A stretch of DNA of 64,000 nt, taken from assembly GCA_034423135.1 (NCBI GenBank), contig DAOUJC010000010.1, positions 1-64,000 of the forward strand, in the 5' to 3' direction. Shown here one piece after another: positions 24,209-32,753 of this stretch. The DNA comes from JAPPHY01 sp034423135 (lineage in GTDB: Bacteria; Chloroflexota; Dehalococcoidia; Lucifugimonadales; UBA2985). Numbering within the stretch: position 1 is the first letter of the stretch; each line of letters starts with the position of its first letter. Below the pieces are notes generated by a model. The model was not told where the DNA came from. It saw only the letters and a program-made list of their open reading frames with translations, and did no database searches. A program made the position numbers and the translations under genes.

Positions 24209-24811
24209 TCAGAGTGTCCTAATTGCGTTCAAGAATTCTCTCGTCATCACTGCACTGGCGTCTTGCATTGCGTTGTCCAGCCGCCAATTGCTCCTCGTTC
24301 CTTCAACAATTATCGGCTTGTAATCTTCATTAGTGGTGAGTGACCTAAACGTACAGAATTCCCTCTTCGAGTCAATGATCATGACCTTCCGCCAAGTTCC
24401 GTCAGGAACTTCAATCACAACAAATACTGGGGCAGGTCCCCAATCCGGCTCATCCCTATCTAGCGTTATCTGATTAAGCAGATCAATTCGCTCCTGGTCA
24501 CCCAGTAATCGCGAGTCGGAAATTGAGTTATTGGGCCCACGGTGTCTGGTCTGAGGATCATCGTATTGGCAACCTAGCATCCCACTGTCTTCAGCCCTTT
24601 GCATAACGCGCAAAGCCACGGACACTGGAATTGTCCAGAATACTTGTCTGACTTTGTAGAATCGCCTGTTTGACAGCCCGGATGGATACAGCGTTCGCCA
24701 TGATAGACAATAGTACCTTTCTGGATGCACGTTGAGTCGCCATTGCAGCCTTAGCATGATGGGAAGTCCATCATGCGTTTCCGAGACGGTCATGATTTCT
24801 TGATAGGACAT
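24209..24811 (-). CDS. Orphan protein of unknown function, AT-richer than neighbours (200 aa)
   Basis: Starts ATG 24811. Base composition is clearly lower in GC than the flanking LysR and aceA genes, suggesting recent transfer. The sequence has mixed alpha/beta character: RLQWRLNVHPERYYCLSWRTL near the N-terminus, a polar QYDDPQTRHRGPNNSISDSR centre, then a beta segment (GPAPVFVVIEVPDGTWRKVMIIDSKRE). I see no nuclease, ATPase or membrane signature. Function unknown; possibly part of an accessory or defence islet. Confidence 0.6.
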   Translation of the reverse strand: MSYQEIMTVSETHDGLPIMLRLQWRLNVHPERYYCLSWRTLYPSGLSNRRFYKVRQVFWTIPVSVALRVMQRAEDSGMLGCQYDDPQTRHRGPNNSISDSRLLGDQERIDLLNQITLDRDEPDWGPAPVFVVIEVPDGTWRKVMIIDSKREFCTFRSLTTNEDYKPIIVEGTRSNWRLDNAMQDASAVMTREFLNAIRTL

Positions 24812-24877
24812 GGTTCACTCTCCACTTGTGCCCTCACTGATAGAGAAGTTCTATCACTGCTATAGGAAAGGCTGTCC

Positions 24878-24905
24878 TTGTATTATATCTCATGGCGGCT
24901 ATACT
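24878..24905 (+). promoter_or_regulatory. Candidate promoter of isocitrate lyase
   Basis: TTGTAT 24878-24883 and TATACT 24900-24905, 16-nt spacer, about 70 nt upstream of the start. Confidence 0.4.
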
Positions 24906-24973
24906 GGTACAGAGGCAAAGAACACTCGGCTGTTCAACAATCTGGTAGAGCAACAGGGATAAGGAGGCAGGAC

Positions 24974-26263
24974 ATGAACAACCACCATCGGGACTTCGAC
25001 CAGCAGGTGCGCGCGCTTGAAGAGAGCTGGGCAACAGACTCGCGCTGGAAGGGCGTAAAGCGAGACTTTACGGCCGAATCAGTGGTGAAGCTGCGCAACA
25101 GCATCAAGATCGAGCACACGCTGGCGAAGCGCGGCGCCGAGCGCCTGTGGAATGACCTCAACGGCGACGGCTTCGTTCGTACATTCGGCGCCCTGACCGG
25201 CGCGCAGGCCGTGAACATGGTCAAGGGCGGACTCAATGCCCTCTACCTCAGCGGCTGGCAGGTGGCCGGCGACGCCAACCTGGCCTCCCACACCTATCCT
25301 GACCAGAGCCTCTATCCCTCCAACAGCGTTCCATCCGTCGTGAAGCGGCTCAACAACGCTCTCATGCGGGCAGACCAGATCCAGCGCCTGGACGGCAAGT
25401 CTGACCTCGACTACTTCGTGCCAATCGTCGCGGACGCCGAGGCCGGTTTCGGCGGCGCCATCCACGCCTACGAGCTGATGCGCGGCATGATCGAGGCCGG
25501 AGCCGCAGGCGTCCACTTCGAGGACCAGCTTTCCTCCGCCAAGAAGTGCGGTCACATGGGCGGCAAGGTGCTCATCCCATCCAACATGTTCATCCACACG
25601 CTGAACGCGGCAAGGCTGGCGGCCGACGTCCTGGACGTGCCCACCATCCTCTGCGCCCGCACGGACGCCCGCAGCGCCACGCTCCTCACCAGCGACATCG
25701 ACGAGCGCGACGCAGCGTTCTCCACCGGCGAGCGCACGACCGAGGGCTTCTACGTCGTGCGGGACGGCTTCGAGGCCGCCGTCTCCCGCGGGCTGGCATA
25801 CGCACCCTACGCCGACCTGCTGTGGTGTGAGACCTCCGACCCGGACCTGGACGAGGCAATCGCCTTCGCCGAGAGGATTCGCGCCGAGTACCCGGACATG
25901 ATGCTAGCCTACAACTGCTCTCCCTCCTTCAACTGGAAGAGCCACCTGGACGACGACACCATCGCCAAGTTCCAGAACGAGCTGGGCAAGGTGGGCTACA
26001 AGTTCCAGTTCATCACCCTGGCGGGCTGGCACATGATCAACCTCAACGCCTTCGAGCTGGCCAAGGCTTACAGCACGGAGGGCATGCCCGCCTACGTGCG
26101 CATCCAGGAGCAGGAGTTCGCCCGCGAGGTGGACGGCTACACCGCCACCAAGCACCAGGCCGAGGTTGGCGCAGGCTACTTCGACGAGGTGCTGCTGAGC
26201 GTGAGCGAGGACCTTGGCGCCACCGCAGCGCTGGCAGGCTCCACGGAGGCTGCTCAGTTCTAG
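24974..26263 (+). CDS. aceA: Isocitrate lyase (429 aa)
   Basis: Splits isocitrate into glyoxylate and succinate, the first step of the glyoxylate shunt. The catalytic cysteine sits in KKCGH (190-194). Metal-binding ADAEAGFGG and the HFEDQLSSAKKC region are normal, as is CETSDPDL near the substrate pocket. Start ATG 24974 with AAGGAGG 7 nt upstream; a longer in-frame extension has no ribosome site. Length suits bacterial class I. No malate synthase is in this window. Followed by a strong hairpin, so monocistronic. Confidence 0.95.
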   Translation: MNNHHRDFDQQVRALEESWATDSRWKGVKRDFTAESVVKLRNSIKIEHTLAKRGAERLWNDLNGDGFVRTFGALTGAQAVNMVKGGLNALYLSGWQVAGDANLASHTYPDQSLYPSNSVPSVVKRLNNALMRADQIQRLDGKSDLDYFVPIVADAEAGFGGAIHAYELMRGMIEAGAAGVHFEDQLSSAKKCGHMGGKVLIPSNMFIHTLNAARLAADVLDVPTILCARTDARSATLLTSDIDERDAAFSTGERTTEGFYVVRDGFEAAVSRGLAYAPYADLLWCETSDPDLDEAIAFAERIRAEYPDMMLAYNCSPSFNWKSHLDDDTIAKFQNELGKVGYKFQFITLAGWHMINLNAFELAKAYSTEGMPAYVRIQEQEFAREVDGYTATKHQAEVGAGYFDEVLLSVSEDLGATAALAGSTEAAQF

Positions 26264-26306
26264 GCAGAGGTTTAGCGCACTAGCGCTGGCAACCGAGCTA
26301 CGGTTG

Positions 26307-26338
26307 GAGGGTGCAGGTTCACAGTGACCTGCACCCTC
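26307..26338 (+). terminator. Terminator hairpin after aceA
   Basis: Perfect 12-bp stem (GAGGGTGCAGGT with ACCTGCACCCTC) and an 8-nt loop; only a short TT follows, so termination may be weak or bidirectional. Confidence 0.6.
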
Positions 26339-26379
26339 TTCGCGTCCGTCATCGTATCGCCCTCCGCCCGAACCACTCC

Positions 26380-26577
26380 TGCCCTTCGGCTAGGCTCAGG
26401 GTAAACTCCGCGTAGAGTCCATCCGCACTCTCCCGATCGCATGGTTCGACAGGCTCACCACGAGCGGGCGGAGACACCTCCCCCCGTCATGCCGAGCGCA
26501 GCCGAGGCATATTGGACACTCGCCGGCGCGCACGCGTCCCGCTCACCCTGAGCATGTCGAAGGGCGTGAGCGGGCCG
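26380..26577. repeat. Dispersed repeats incl. 137-bp direct-repeat copy 1
   Basis: Positions 26441-26577 match 27930-28066 over their full 137 bp with few mismatches, in the same orientation, bracketing the EVE-nuclease gene. Inside are the family cores GGTTCGACAGGCTCACC and TGTCGAAGGGCGTGAGCGGG. A further element at about 26388-26415 (CTTCGGCTAGGCTCAGGGT) is the reverse complement of one near 58475. Confidence 0.8.
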
Positions 26578-26680
26578 GAAGCGTCGGCGGGTGCACTTGT
26601 GAGAACGTCAGCGAATCACTATGATGGACGCAGATCCCCTCCGGCGCGGAGGTCGGGGACATGTATGCCACGGAGGTTAC

Positions 26681-27799
26681 ATGAAATACCACTTGAATCT
26701 CTTCAATCCCGAAACCTGGGCGGTTTTCCGCGAGTTGGGTGCTACCGTCTCTGGCTTCAGCAAGAGGCACTGGCGTTTGGCAGAAGAGCGGGTCAGCCAA
26801 GGTGATATCTTTCTCTGCTATCTGACACATTTGTCTAGATGGTGTGGCGTACTGGAAGTCGAGTCCGGTCCCTATTACGACGCGAGCCCCAGATACTCCA
26901 ATCCCGATCCATATCCTGTCCGTTTCCAAGTCAAGCCAATTGCTCTCCTAGACCCGGAATCTGCGGTACCCATACGTGAGCAAAGGGTTTGGAGCACCTT
27001 GACCATCACCAGACAGCATGAAATGGGACGTTCACATTGGACGGGGTTCTTCCGCAGTTCCCTCAGTACATTCGAGAATGCAGACGGGGACTTCCTGGCG
27101 CGCCTCATAAAGGAGCAAGTCGCGAATCCTCAGAGGTACACGCTCACCAACAAGCAGCTACGCGAGCTTGAACGGAGCAGGAGGGTAAGGACAAGAGAAC
27201 GAGAAGTGGCGGTCAAGGTTTCTGACCACAAGGAGGAGGACACATCAACGTCATCGGAGACGACCGAGCTCGCCACAGGATCAGAGAGCCGGGAGTCTAT
27301 TCGGTACCAGGCTAAGGTGGCCCAGATTGGGGCAGAGATGGGATTTGACATATGGCTGCCAAGAGGCGACAAGGCGCGGGTATTGGAGCACATCCCGCCA
27401 CGACTGTACGACAAGTTTCTAGACGAACTCAAGCTGAACTACGATAGGCAAGTATTGGGAACCGTGGAGCGAATTGACGTTCTGTGGCTTGAGGGTCTGT
27501 CAATAGTGAGGGCGTTCGAGATTGAGCACACAACTTCAGTTTCCTCAGGGTTGATGAGGATGGCTGACCTACGTGCCATGCAGCCCAATATGAACATTCG
27601 GCTACATATTGTAGCGCCGGCGGAGAAACGCCAGCGAGTGCTCCGCGAGATGGAACGGCCCGGTTTCTCCCCATTGGCAAAACAGTGCTCGTTCCTGTCG
27701 TATGACTCAATTGACCTGTTGGCGCAAGAAAGGCACTTAGCGCACATGAAAGTCTCAGTTATCGCGGACTACGAGGAAACCGCAGAGTCTGGCAACTAG
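26681..27799 (+). CDS. EVE-domain protein with C-terminal PD-(D/E)xK-like nuclease domain (372 aa)
   Basis: Start ATG 26681 after GGAGG. N-terminal EVE/PUA-like fold (about 1-150): YHLNLFNPETWAVF, then DIFLCYLTHLSRWCGVLEV, which in this superfamily reads modified bases. A charged linker (160-207) leads to a nuclease-like core (208-325) with D266 (RIDVLWL) and E280-x-E282 (AFEIEHTTS), the spacing of PD-(D/E)xK enzymes with Glu replacing Lys. I infer a modification-dependent endonuclease acting on modified foreign DNA. It is AT-richer than its neighbours and flanked by direct repeats. Alternatives: an RNA-directed EVE nuclease or an inactive sensor. Confidence 0.7.
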   Translation: MKYHLNLFNPETWAVFRELGATVSGFSKRHWRLAEERVSQGDIFLCYLTHLSRWCGVLEVESGPYYDASPRYSNPDPYPVRFQVKPIALLDPESAVPIREQRVWSTLTITRQHEMGRSHWTGFFRSSLSTFENADGDFLARLIKEQVANPQRYTLTNKQLRELERSRRVRTREREVAVKVSDHKEEDTSTSSETTELATGSESRESIRYQAKVAQIGAEMGFDIWLPRGDKARVLEHIPPRLYDKFLDELKLNYDRQVLGTVERIDVLWLEGLSIVRAFEIEHTTSVSSGLMRMADLRAMQPNMNIRLHIVAPAEKRQRVLREMERPGFSPLAKQCSFLSYDSIDLLAQERHLAHMKVSVIADYEETAESGN

Positions 27800-27829
27800 T
27801 TGGCGTTCAGTCAGCCTTGCGGCAAGTCC

Positions 27830-28110
27830 TAGATTCTTCGACTTCGCTGCGCTCCGCTCAGAATGACGGTCGGCTCCCCCCGTATCCACTCCTGCGAAAG
27901 CAGGAGTCCATCCCCGCTTGCCCGCTCGAATGGTTCGACAGGCTCACCACGAGCGGGCGGAGACACATCTCCCCGTCATGCCGAGCGCAGCCGAGGCATC
28001 TTGGACATTCGATGGCGCAGACGCGCACCGCTCACCCTGAGCGTGTCGAAGGGCGTGAGCGGGCCGAAGGCGTGGACTCCTGCCTACGCAGGAGTGGGGT
28101 TGGGGAGTGA
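27830..28110. repeat. Dispersed repeats incl. 137-bp direct-repeat copy 2
   Basis: Fills the gap between the EVE gene and leuS. 27930-28066 is the second copy of the 137-bp direct repeat. Around it are an ATTCTTCG...CAGAATGACGG element (about 27832-27870), a CTCCTGCGAAAGCAGGAG hairpin (27887-27904) and a degenerate mate (about 28074-28097). Confidence 0.8.
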
Positions 28111-28123
28111 GCGGCTTCGCCCC

Positions 28124-30592
28124 CTACCCCACCACCACGTTCACCAGCCGGCCTGGCACGTACACCACCTGTCGCACCTCCGAGCCCTCCACGTACGGCC
28201 GAACCCGCGTGCTCTCCAGCGCAAGCTGACGCGCCTCCTCTTCCTCAATCGACGCGGGCGCCTGTATGCGGTCGCGGACGCGGCCGTTCACCTGCACCAC
28301 AAGCGTGATCTCCTCGTCGCGGGCCAGCTCCTCGTCCCACGAGGGCAGCAGATGGTTGTGGATGCTGAACGGGCGGCCAGTCCTCTCCCACAGCTCCTCC
28401 GTCACGTGCGGCGCGATGGGCGCCAGCAGCAGCAGCAGCTTCTCCACGGCGTCGCGCCAGCTGCCGGAGTCGATGCCCCCGTCGTCCCAGGCGCGGCTCA
28501 TGTGGTTCGTCATTTCCATCATGGCGGCCAGCGCCGTGTTGAACTTGAATCGCTCCAAGTCGCCAATCACCTTCTTGACCGTCTTGTGGGTGGTGCGTAC
28601 CAGCGTGCGCACCGCCTCCTCGTTCGCGGGCTGCGCGTCGAGCGCCGAAGCGTCCCTCTGCGCGATGTCCCACACGCGGTTGATCCAGCGCGCCATGCCG
28701 TTGATGCCGGAGTCCGACCAGTCGCCGCCCTGGTCCCACGGCCCCAGGAACATCAGGTACGTGCGAACCACGTCCGCGCCCAGCTCCCGCACGTACGGGT
28801 CGGGCGTGATCACGTTGCCGCGCGACTTGCTCATCTTCTGGTGGTCGGCGATGATGATACCCTGGTTGAACAACCTCAGGTAAGGCTCGTCGAAATCCAC
28901 CAGCCCCAGGTCTCGCAGAGCCTTGTTGAAGAACCGGGCGTAGAGCAGGTGCATGACTGCGTGCTCCGCACCCCCTGTGTACTGGTCGACCGGCAGCCAC
29001 TTCCTGACCGCCTCCGGGTCGAAGGGCCCGAGCTCATAGTTTGGGCTGGCGTAGCGCAGGTGATACCACGACGAGTCCACGAACGTGTCCATCGTGTCCG
29101 TCTCGCGTGTGCCGGTCTCATCGCACCCTGGACACGGCGCGGTAAGGAACTTCTCGTGGTACAGCAGCGGCGACTCGCCGGTGGGCCGGAACTGCGCGTC
29201 CTCCGGCAGCAGCACGGGCAGCTCCTCCTCAGGCACCGGCACCACCCCGCAGCCGTCGCAGTAGACCACGGGTATGGGCGTGCCCCAGTATCGCTGCCTA
29301 GAGATGAGCCAGTCTCTCAGCCGGTAGGACACCGTGCGGCCGCCCCAGCCGTTGGCCTCCACGTGGTCGGCGATGCGCTCTTTGCCCACGCTCGCCGGCA
29401 TCCCGTCGAACGGGCCGGAGTTCACCTGCGCGCCGTCCTCCACGTACGCGCTTGATAGCTCGGAGCCGTCCCACTCCGGCGGCGCGATAACCACGCGCAC
29501 CTCAAGGCCGTACTTGCGTGCAAACTCGAAGTCTCGCTCGTCGTGCGCCGGAACGCCCATCACGATGCCCGTGCCGTACGTGAGCAGCACGTAGTCCGCA
29601 ACGAAGATGGGCACGCGATCGCCGTTGAGCCGGTTCACGGCGTAAGCGCCGGTGAACACGCCCGACTTCTCGCGCTCGGTTGACAGTCGCTCCACCTCCG
29701 ACTGCCGCCGAGCCTGCTCCACGTAGGCATCCACCTCGGCGCGGCGGTCGTCGGTGGACAGGCTGGCTACCAGCGGGTGCTCCGGCGCAATGACCACGAA
29801 CGTCACGCCGTAGATGGTATCGATTCGAGTAGTGAACGTGCGAATCTCGGTCTCCTCCAGCCCGTACTCCGAGATGTCGAACGCGATCTCCACGCCCACG
29901 CTGCGCCCGATCCAGTTGGTCTGCATGGTCTTGATGCGCTCCGGCCAATCGACCAAGCCTGAGAAGTCCAGCAGCTCCTCCGCGTACTTGGTGATGCTGA
30001 AGAACCACTGCTCCATGTCGCGGCGGCTGACGGCGGCATCGCACCGCTCGCACTTGCCGTCCACCACCTGCTCGTTGGCCAGCACGGTCTGGCAGGGCGG
30101 GCACCAGTTTGCGGGCGCCTTGGCGCGGTAGGCCAGCCCCGCCTTCAGGAACTGCAGGAATATCCACTGGTTCCACCGGTAGTACTCCGGCAGGGCGCAA
30201 ATGATCTCCCGGTCCCAGTCGTAGATGGTGCCAATCGACCGCAACTGCCGGCGCATGTTCTCGACGTTGTTCATGGTCCAGGTGTGCGGATGAATCCCAT
30301 GCTTGATGGCGGCGTTCTCCGCCGGCAGGCCGAACGAGTCGAAGCCCATGGGGTGTATGACGTTGTAGCCCTGCATCCGGCGGAAACGCGCGTGGGCGTC
30401 GGAGGGCGCCATGGCGTACCAGTGGCCTATGTGGAGGTCACCGGAGGTGTACGGGTACATCGTGAGCTCGTACCACTTGGGGCGTGGATCATCGTCGCGG
30501 ACTGAGTGGAGGCCGTCCTGCTGCCATCGGGCCTGCCACTTGGCGTCCAGCTCTTGAGGATCGTATCGACGCTCTGTCGTGCGCATTGACAT
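28124..30592 (-). CDS. leuS: Leucyl-tRNA synthetase (822 aa)
   Basis: Class I synthetase charging tRNA-Leu. HIGH motif in GDLHIGHW (54-57), KMSKS at 586-590 (HQKMSKSRGN), editing CP1 domain with TTRIDTIYGVTF (T-rich) and GVPAHDERDFEF, zinc-ribbon cysteines in WCPPCQTVLANEQVVDGKCERC, and a C-terminal VQVNGRVRDRI domain. Start taken at 30592 (MSMRTTERRY), with GGAG about 9 nt upstream. No T-box is visible in front of it. Convergent repeats lie beyond its stop. Confidence 0.96.
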   Translation of the reverse strand: MSMRTTERRYDPQELDAKWQARWQQDGLHSVRDDDPRPKWYELTMYPYTSGDLHIGHWYAMAPSDAHARFRRMQGYNVIHPMGFDSFGLPAENAAIKHGIHPHTWTMNNVENMRRQLRSIGTIYDWDREIICALPEYYRWNQWIFLQFLKAGLAYRAKAPANWCPPCQTVLANEQVVDGKCERCDAAVSRRDMEQWFFSITKYAEELLDFSGLVDWPERIKTMQTNWIGRSVGVEIAFDISEYGLEETEIRTFTTRIDTIYGVTFVVIAPEHPLVASLSTDDRRAEVDAYVEQARRQSEVERLSTEREKSGVFTGAYAVNRLNGDRVPIFVADYVLLTYGTGIVMGVPAHDERDFEFARKYGLEVRVVIAPPEWDGSELSSAYVEDGAQVNSGPFDGMPASVGKERIADHVEANGWGGRTVSYRLRDWLISRQRYWGTPIPVVYCDGCGVVPVPEEELPVLLPEDAQFRPTGESPLLYHEKFLTAPCPGCDETGTRETDTMDTFVDSSWYHLRYASPNYELGPFDPEAVRKWLPVDQYTGGAEHAVMHLLYARFFNKALRDLGLVDFDEPYLRLFNQGIIIADHQKMSKSRGNVITPDPYVRELGADVVRTYLMFLGPWDQGGDWSDSGINGMARWINRVWDIAQRDASALDAQPANEEAVRTLVRTTHKTVKKVIGDLERFKFNTALAAMMEMTNHMSRAWDDGGIDSGSWRDAVEKLLLLLAPIAPHVTEELWERTGRPFSIHNHLLPSWDEELARDEEITLVVQVNGRVRDRIQAPASIEEEEARQLALESTRVRPYVEGSEVRQVVYVPGRLVNVVVG

Positions 30593-30733
30593 ATTCGAAA
30601 CTCCGCGGAAAGCTTGGGCCATTATAGAATCTCAACAGGCGCGCCGCAACGAGGATGCGCCCGCGGAGTTGACATCAGGCGTCCAACAGGCGTAGTTTAA
30701 TGGACGCGCACACCACCATTTGGGAGCAACGGC

Positions 30734-31153
30734 ATGGTCTTATTGAAGCGTTTGGCGGCCCTGTATCTCATACTTCTAGGCATTGCTGTCGCCAGCCATT
30801 TCCTTGCGACGCAGCTATACGACCCCACGCTGGAGGGCTCAGCCCTGGACGTCTGGCGAGTGCTGGATCCCCTCATGGTCGTTGGGGTGTTCATCGCTCT
30901 TGTGTGGGCGCTGCTCCGCAAGCTGGAGAACGGAGACGGCACCTACAACCTGGGCGTCAGCCGCGACTACCTGGAGGCCAACTTCGCCTTCTACGTCTCG
31001 GCGGTGCTCCTCCTGCTGCTCATGTGGAACTGGCTGGGCTTCCAGTTTGTGGAGCCGCCGAACGACCTGGGATGGCTGTGGCTCATCCTTGACTCGGTTG
31101 TGCCGCTCCTGCTCATATCCACCGGCATACGCCTCATGCGCAGCGAAGACTAG
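30734..31153 (+). CDS. Four-helix membrane protein, unknown function (139 aa)
   Basis: Hydrophobic helices at about 6-24, 47-62, 93-112 and 116-135 with a charged loop (LRKLENGDGTYNLGVSRDYLEANF) between helices 2 and 3. Start ATG 30734 with GGGAG upstream. A possible promoter is TTGACA 30669-30674 with TAGTTT 30693-30698. Divergent from leuS and upstream of glnA. No family recognised. Confidence 0.65.
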   Translation: MVLLKRLAALYLILLGIAVASHFLATQLYDPTLEGSALDVWRVLDPLMVVGVFIALVWALLRKLENGDGTYNLGVSRDYLEANFAFYVSAVLLLLLMWNWLGFQFVEPPNDLGWLWLILDSVVPLLLISTGIRLMRSED

Positions 31154-31331
31154 GCGCAGGGCGCCGGCGCCGAGGAGCGCGAGCCCAATCGCCTCAGTGC
31201 TTTGCGGATAACGTCCCCATTGGGCGGTGGTTTCCAGGATTCCGCCACGCGCGCAGGGCCAGGCAACGCAGGCAGGCGCACTCCTTTACAATGGTATTGG
31301 CGAAAAGTACAATTGAACGCAAGGCAAAACA

Positions 31332-31360
31332 TTGACACAAACTTCACAATCACCTATATT
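31332..31360 (+). promoter_or_regulatory. Strong sigma-A promoter of glnA
   Basis: TTGACA 31332-31337, 17-nt spacer, TATATT 31355-31360. Predicted start of transcription is about 31367, giving a leader of about 33 nt to the chosen start codon and ruling out the upstream ATG at 31373. The region between the membrane-protein gene and this promoter is unusually AT-rich. Confidence 0.75.
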
Positions 31361-31399
31361 CTTCACTTTGTGATGACCTCTGTAACAAGAAGTGAGCGC

Positions 31400-32737
31400 A
31401 TGACTACTGAGAGGGAAGAGGCTCGGGAGTACGTCCTTGGCATGGTGCGCGAGCACGACGTCAAGTTCATTCGCCTGTGGTTCACGGACATCCTGGGCGC
31501 ACTCAAGGGGTTTGCCATCACAGCCCAGGAGCTGGAGGAGGCGCTGGAGCAGGGCGTCGGCTTCGACGGGTCTTCCATCGAGGGGTTCGCGCGCATAGAC
31601 GAGAGCGACATGGTCGCCATGCCGGACCCAACCACGTTTCGCATACTGCCCTGGCGGCCGCGGCAGAACGCCGTGGCGCGCATGTTCTGCGACATCCTCA
31701 CGCCGCAGTGGCAGCCATTCGAGGGCGACCCGCGCAACGTGCTCAAGCGCACACTGGAGCGCGCAGCCTCCAAAGGCTACACCTACTACGTGGGGCCGGA
31801 GCTTGAGTACTTCTACTTCCGCAACTCCGAGGGCACGGACGTGCTCGACGAGGGCGGCTACTTCGATCAGACGCCACTGGACCTGGCAACCGAGCTGCGC
31901 CGCGAGACGGTGCTGACGCTGGAGGAGATGGGCATCGCCGTGGAGTTCAGCCACCATGAGGCTGCCACCAGCCAGCACGAGATCGACCTGCGCTACTCGG
32001 ACGCACTCACCATGGCCGACAACGTGATGACGCAGCGCCTGGTCATCAAGGAGGTGGCCATGCGCAACGGCCTGTACGCCACCTTCATGCCCAAGCCCAT
32101 CGCCAACGTGAACGGGAGCGGGATGCACGTGCATCAGTCGCTGTTCAAGGGCGCCACCAACGCGTTTTATGACGCCGAAAGCGTCTCCCACCTCTCGCCT
32201 CTTGCCCTATCCTTCGTCGCAGGGCTGATGCACCACGCGCCCGCGATTACGGCCGTGACCAACCAGTGGGTCAACTCCTACAAGAGGCTCATCGTCGGCT
32301 ACGAGGCGCCGGTCTACATCTCGTGGGCCAGCGTGAACCGGTCCGACCTGATCCGCGTGCCCGCCTACAAGGAGGGGCGTGAGGACTCTGTGCGCATCGA
32401 GTATCGAGCGCCTGACCCGGCCTGCAACCCCTACCTTGCCTTTGCGGTCATGCTAGCCGCGGGCCTGGACGGCGCAGAGCGCGGCCTGCCCGTGCCGGAC
32501 CCCGTGCAGGAGAACGTCTTCAACATGACGAACGAGGAGCGCACGCGCAGGGGCATCGAGACCCTGCCGGGCAGCCTCAGAGAGGCAATCCTGCTCACCG
32601 AGAACAGCGACCTGGTGCGCGAGACGCTGGGCGACCACGTCTTCAACAGCTTCATCCAGAACAAGAAGATCGAGTGGAGCCAGTACCAGGCGCAGGTCAC
32701 CAACTACGAGCTGAAGAGATATTTGCCTATCCTTTAG
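31400..32737 (+). CDS. glnA: Glutamine synthetase type I (445 aa)
   Basis: Makes glutamine from glutamate, ammonium and ATP. Beta-grasp N-domain with FTDILGALKGF, and a catalytic barrel with GFDGSSIEGFARI, ELEYFYF, HHEAATSQHEIDL, NGSGMHVHQSL, NSYKRLIVGYEAP and RIEYRAPDPACNPYLAFA. Length (445) and the lack of an adenylylation tyrosine region point to the GSI-alpha type (as in Bacillus and archaea). Start ATG 31400, consistent with the promoter. Directly followed by gltB and gltD, so ammonium assimilation is one transcriptional unit. Confidence 0.96.
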   Translation: MTTEREEAREYVLGMVREHDVKFIRLWFTDILGALKGFAITAQELEEALEQGVGFDGSSIEGFARIDESDMVAMPDPTTFRILPWRPRQNAVARMFCDILTPQWQPFEGDPRNVLKRTLERAASKGYTYYVGPELEYFYFRNSEGTDVLDEGGYFDQTPLDLATELRRETVLTLEEMGIAVEFSHHEAATSQHEIDLRYSDALTMADNVMTQRLVIKEVAMRNGLYATFMPKPIANVNGSGMHVHQSLFKGATNAFYDAESVSHLSPLALSFVAGLMHHAPAITAVTNQWVNSYKRLIVGYEAPVYISWASVNRSDLIRVPAYKEGREDSVRIEYRAPDPACNPYLAFAVMLAAGLDGAERGLPVPDPVQENVFNMTNEERTRRGIETLPGSLREAILLTENSDLVRETLGDHVFNSFIQNKKIEWSQYQAQVTNYELKRYLPIL

Positions 32738-32753
32738 GCGAGGAGTTTGCCCC

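Noticed and set aside
28124..30733. T-box or leader peptide for leuS
   Set aside because: No T-box consensus or leucine-codon leader was seen upstream of 30592 on the minus strand.
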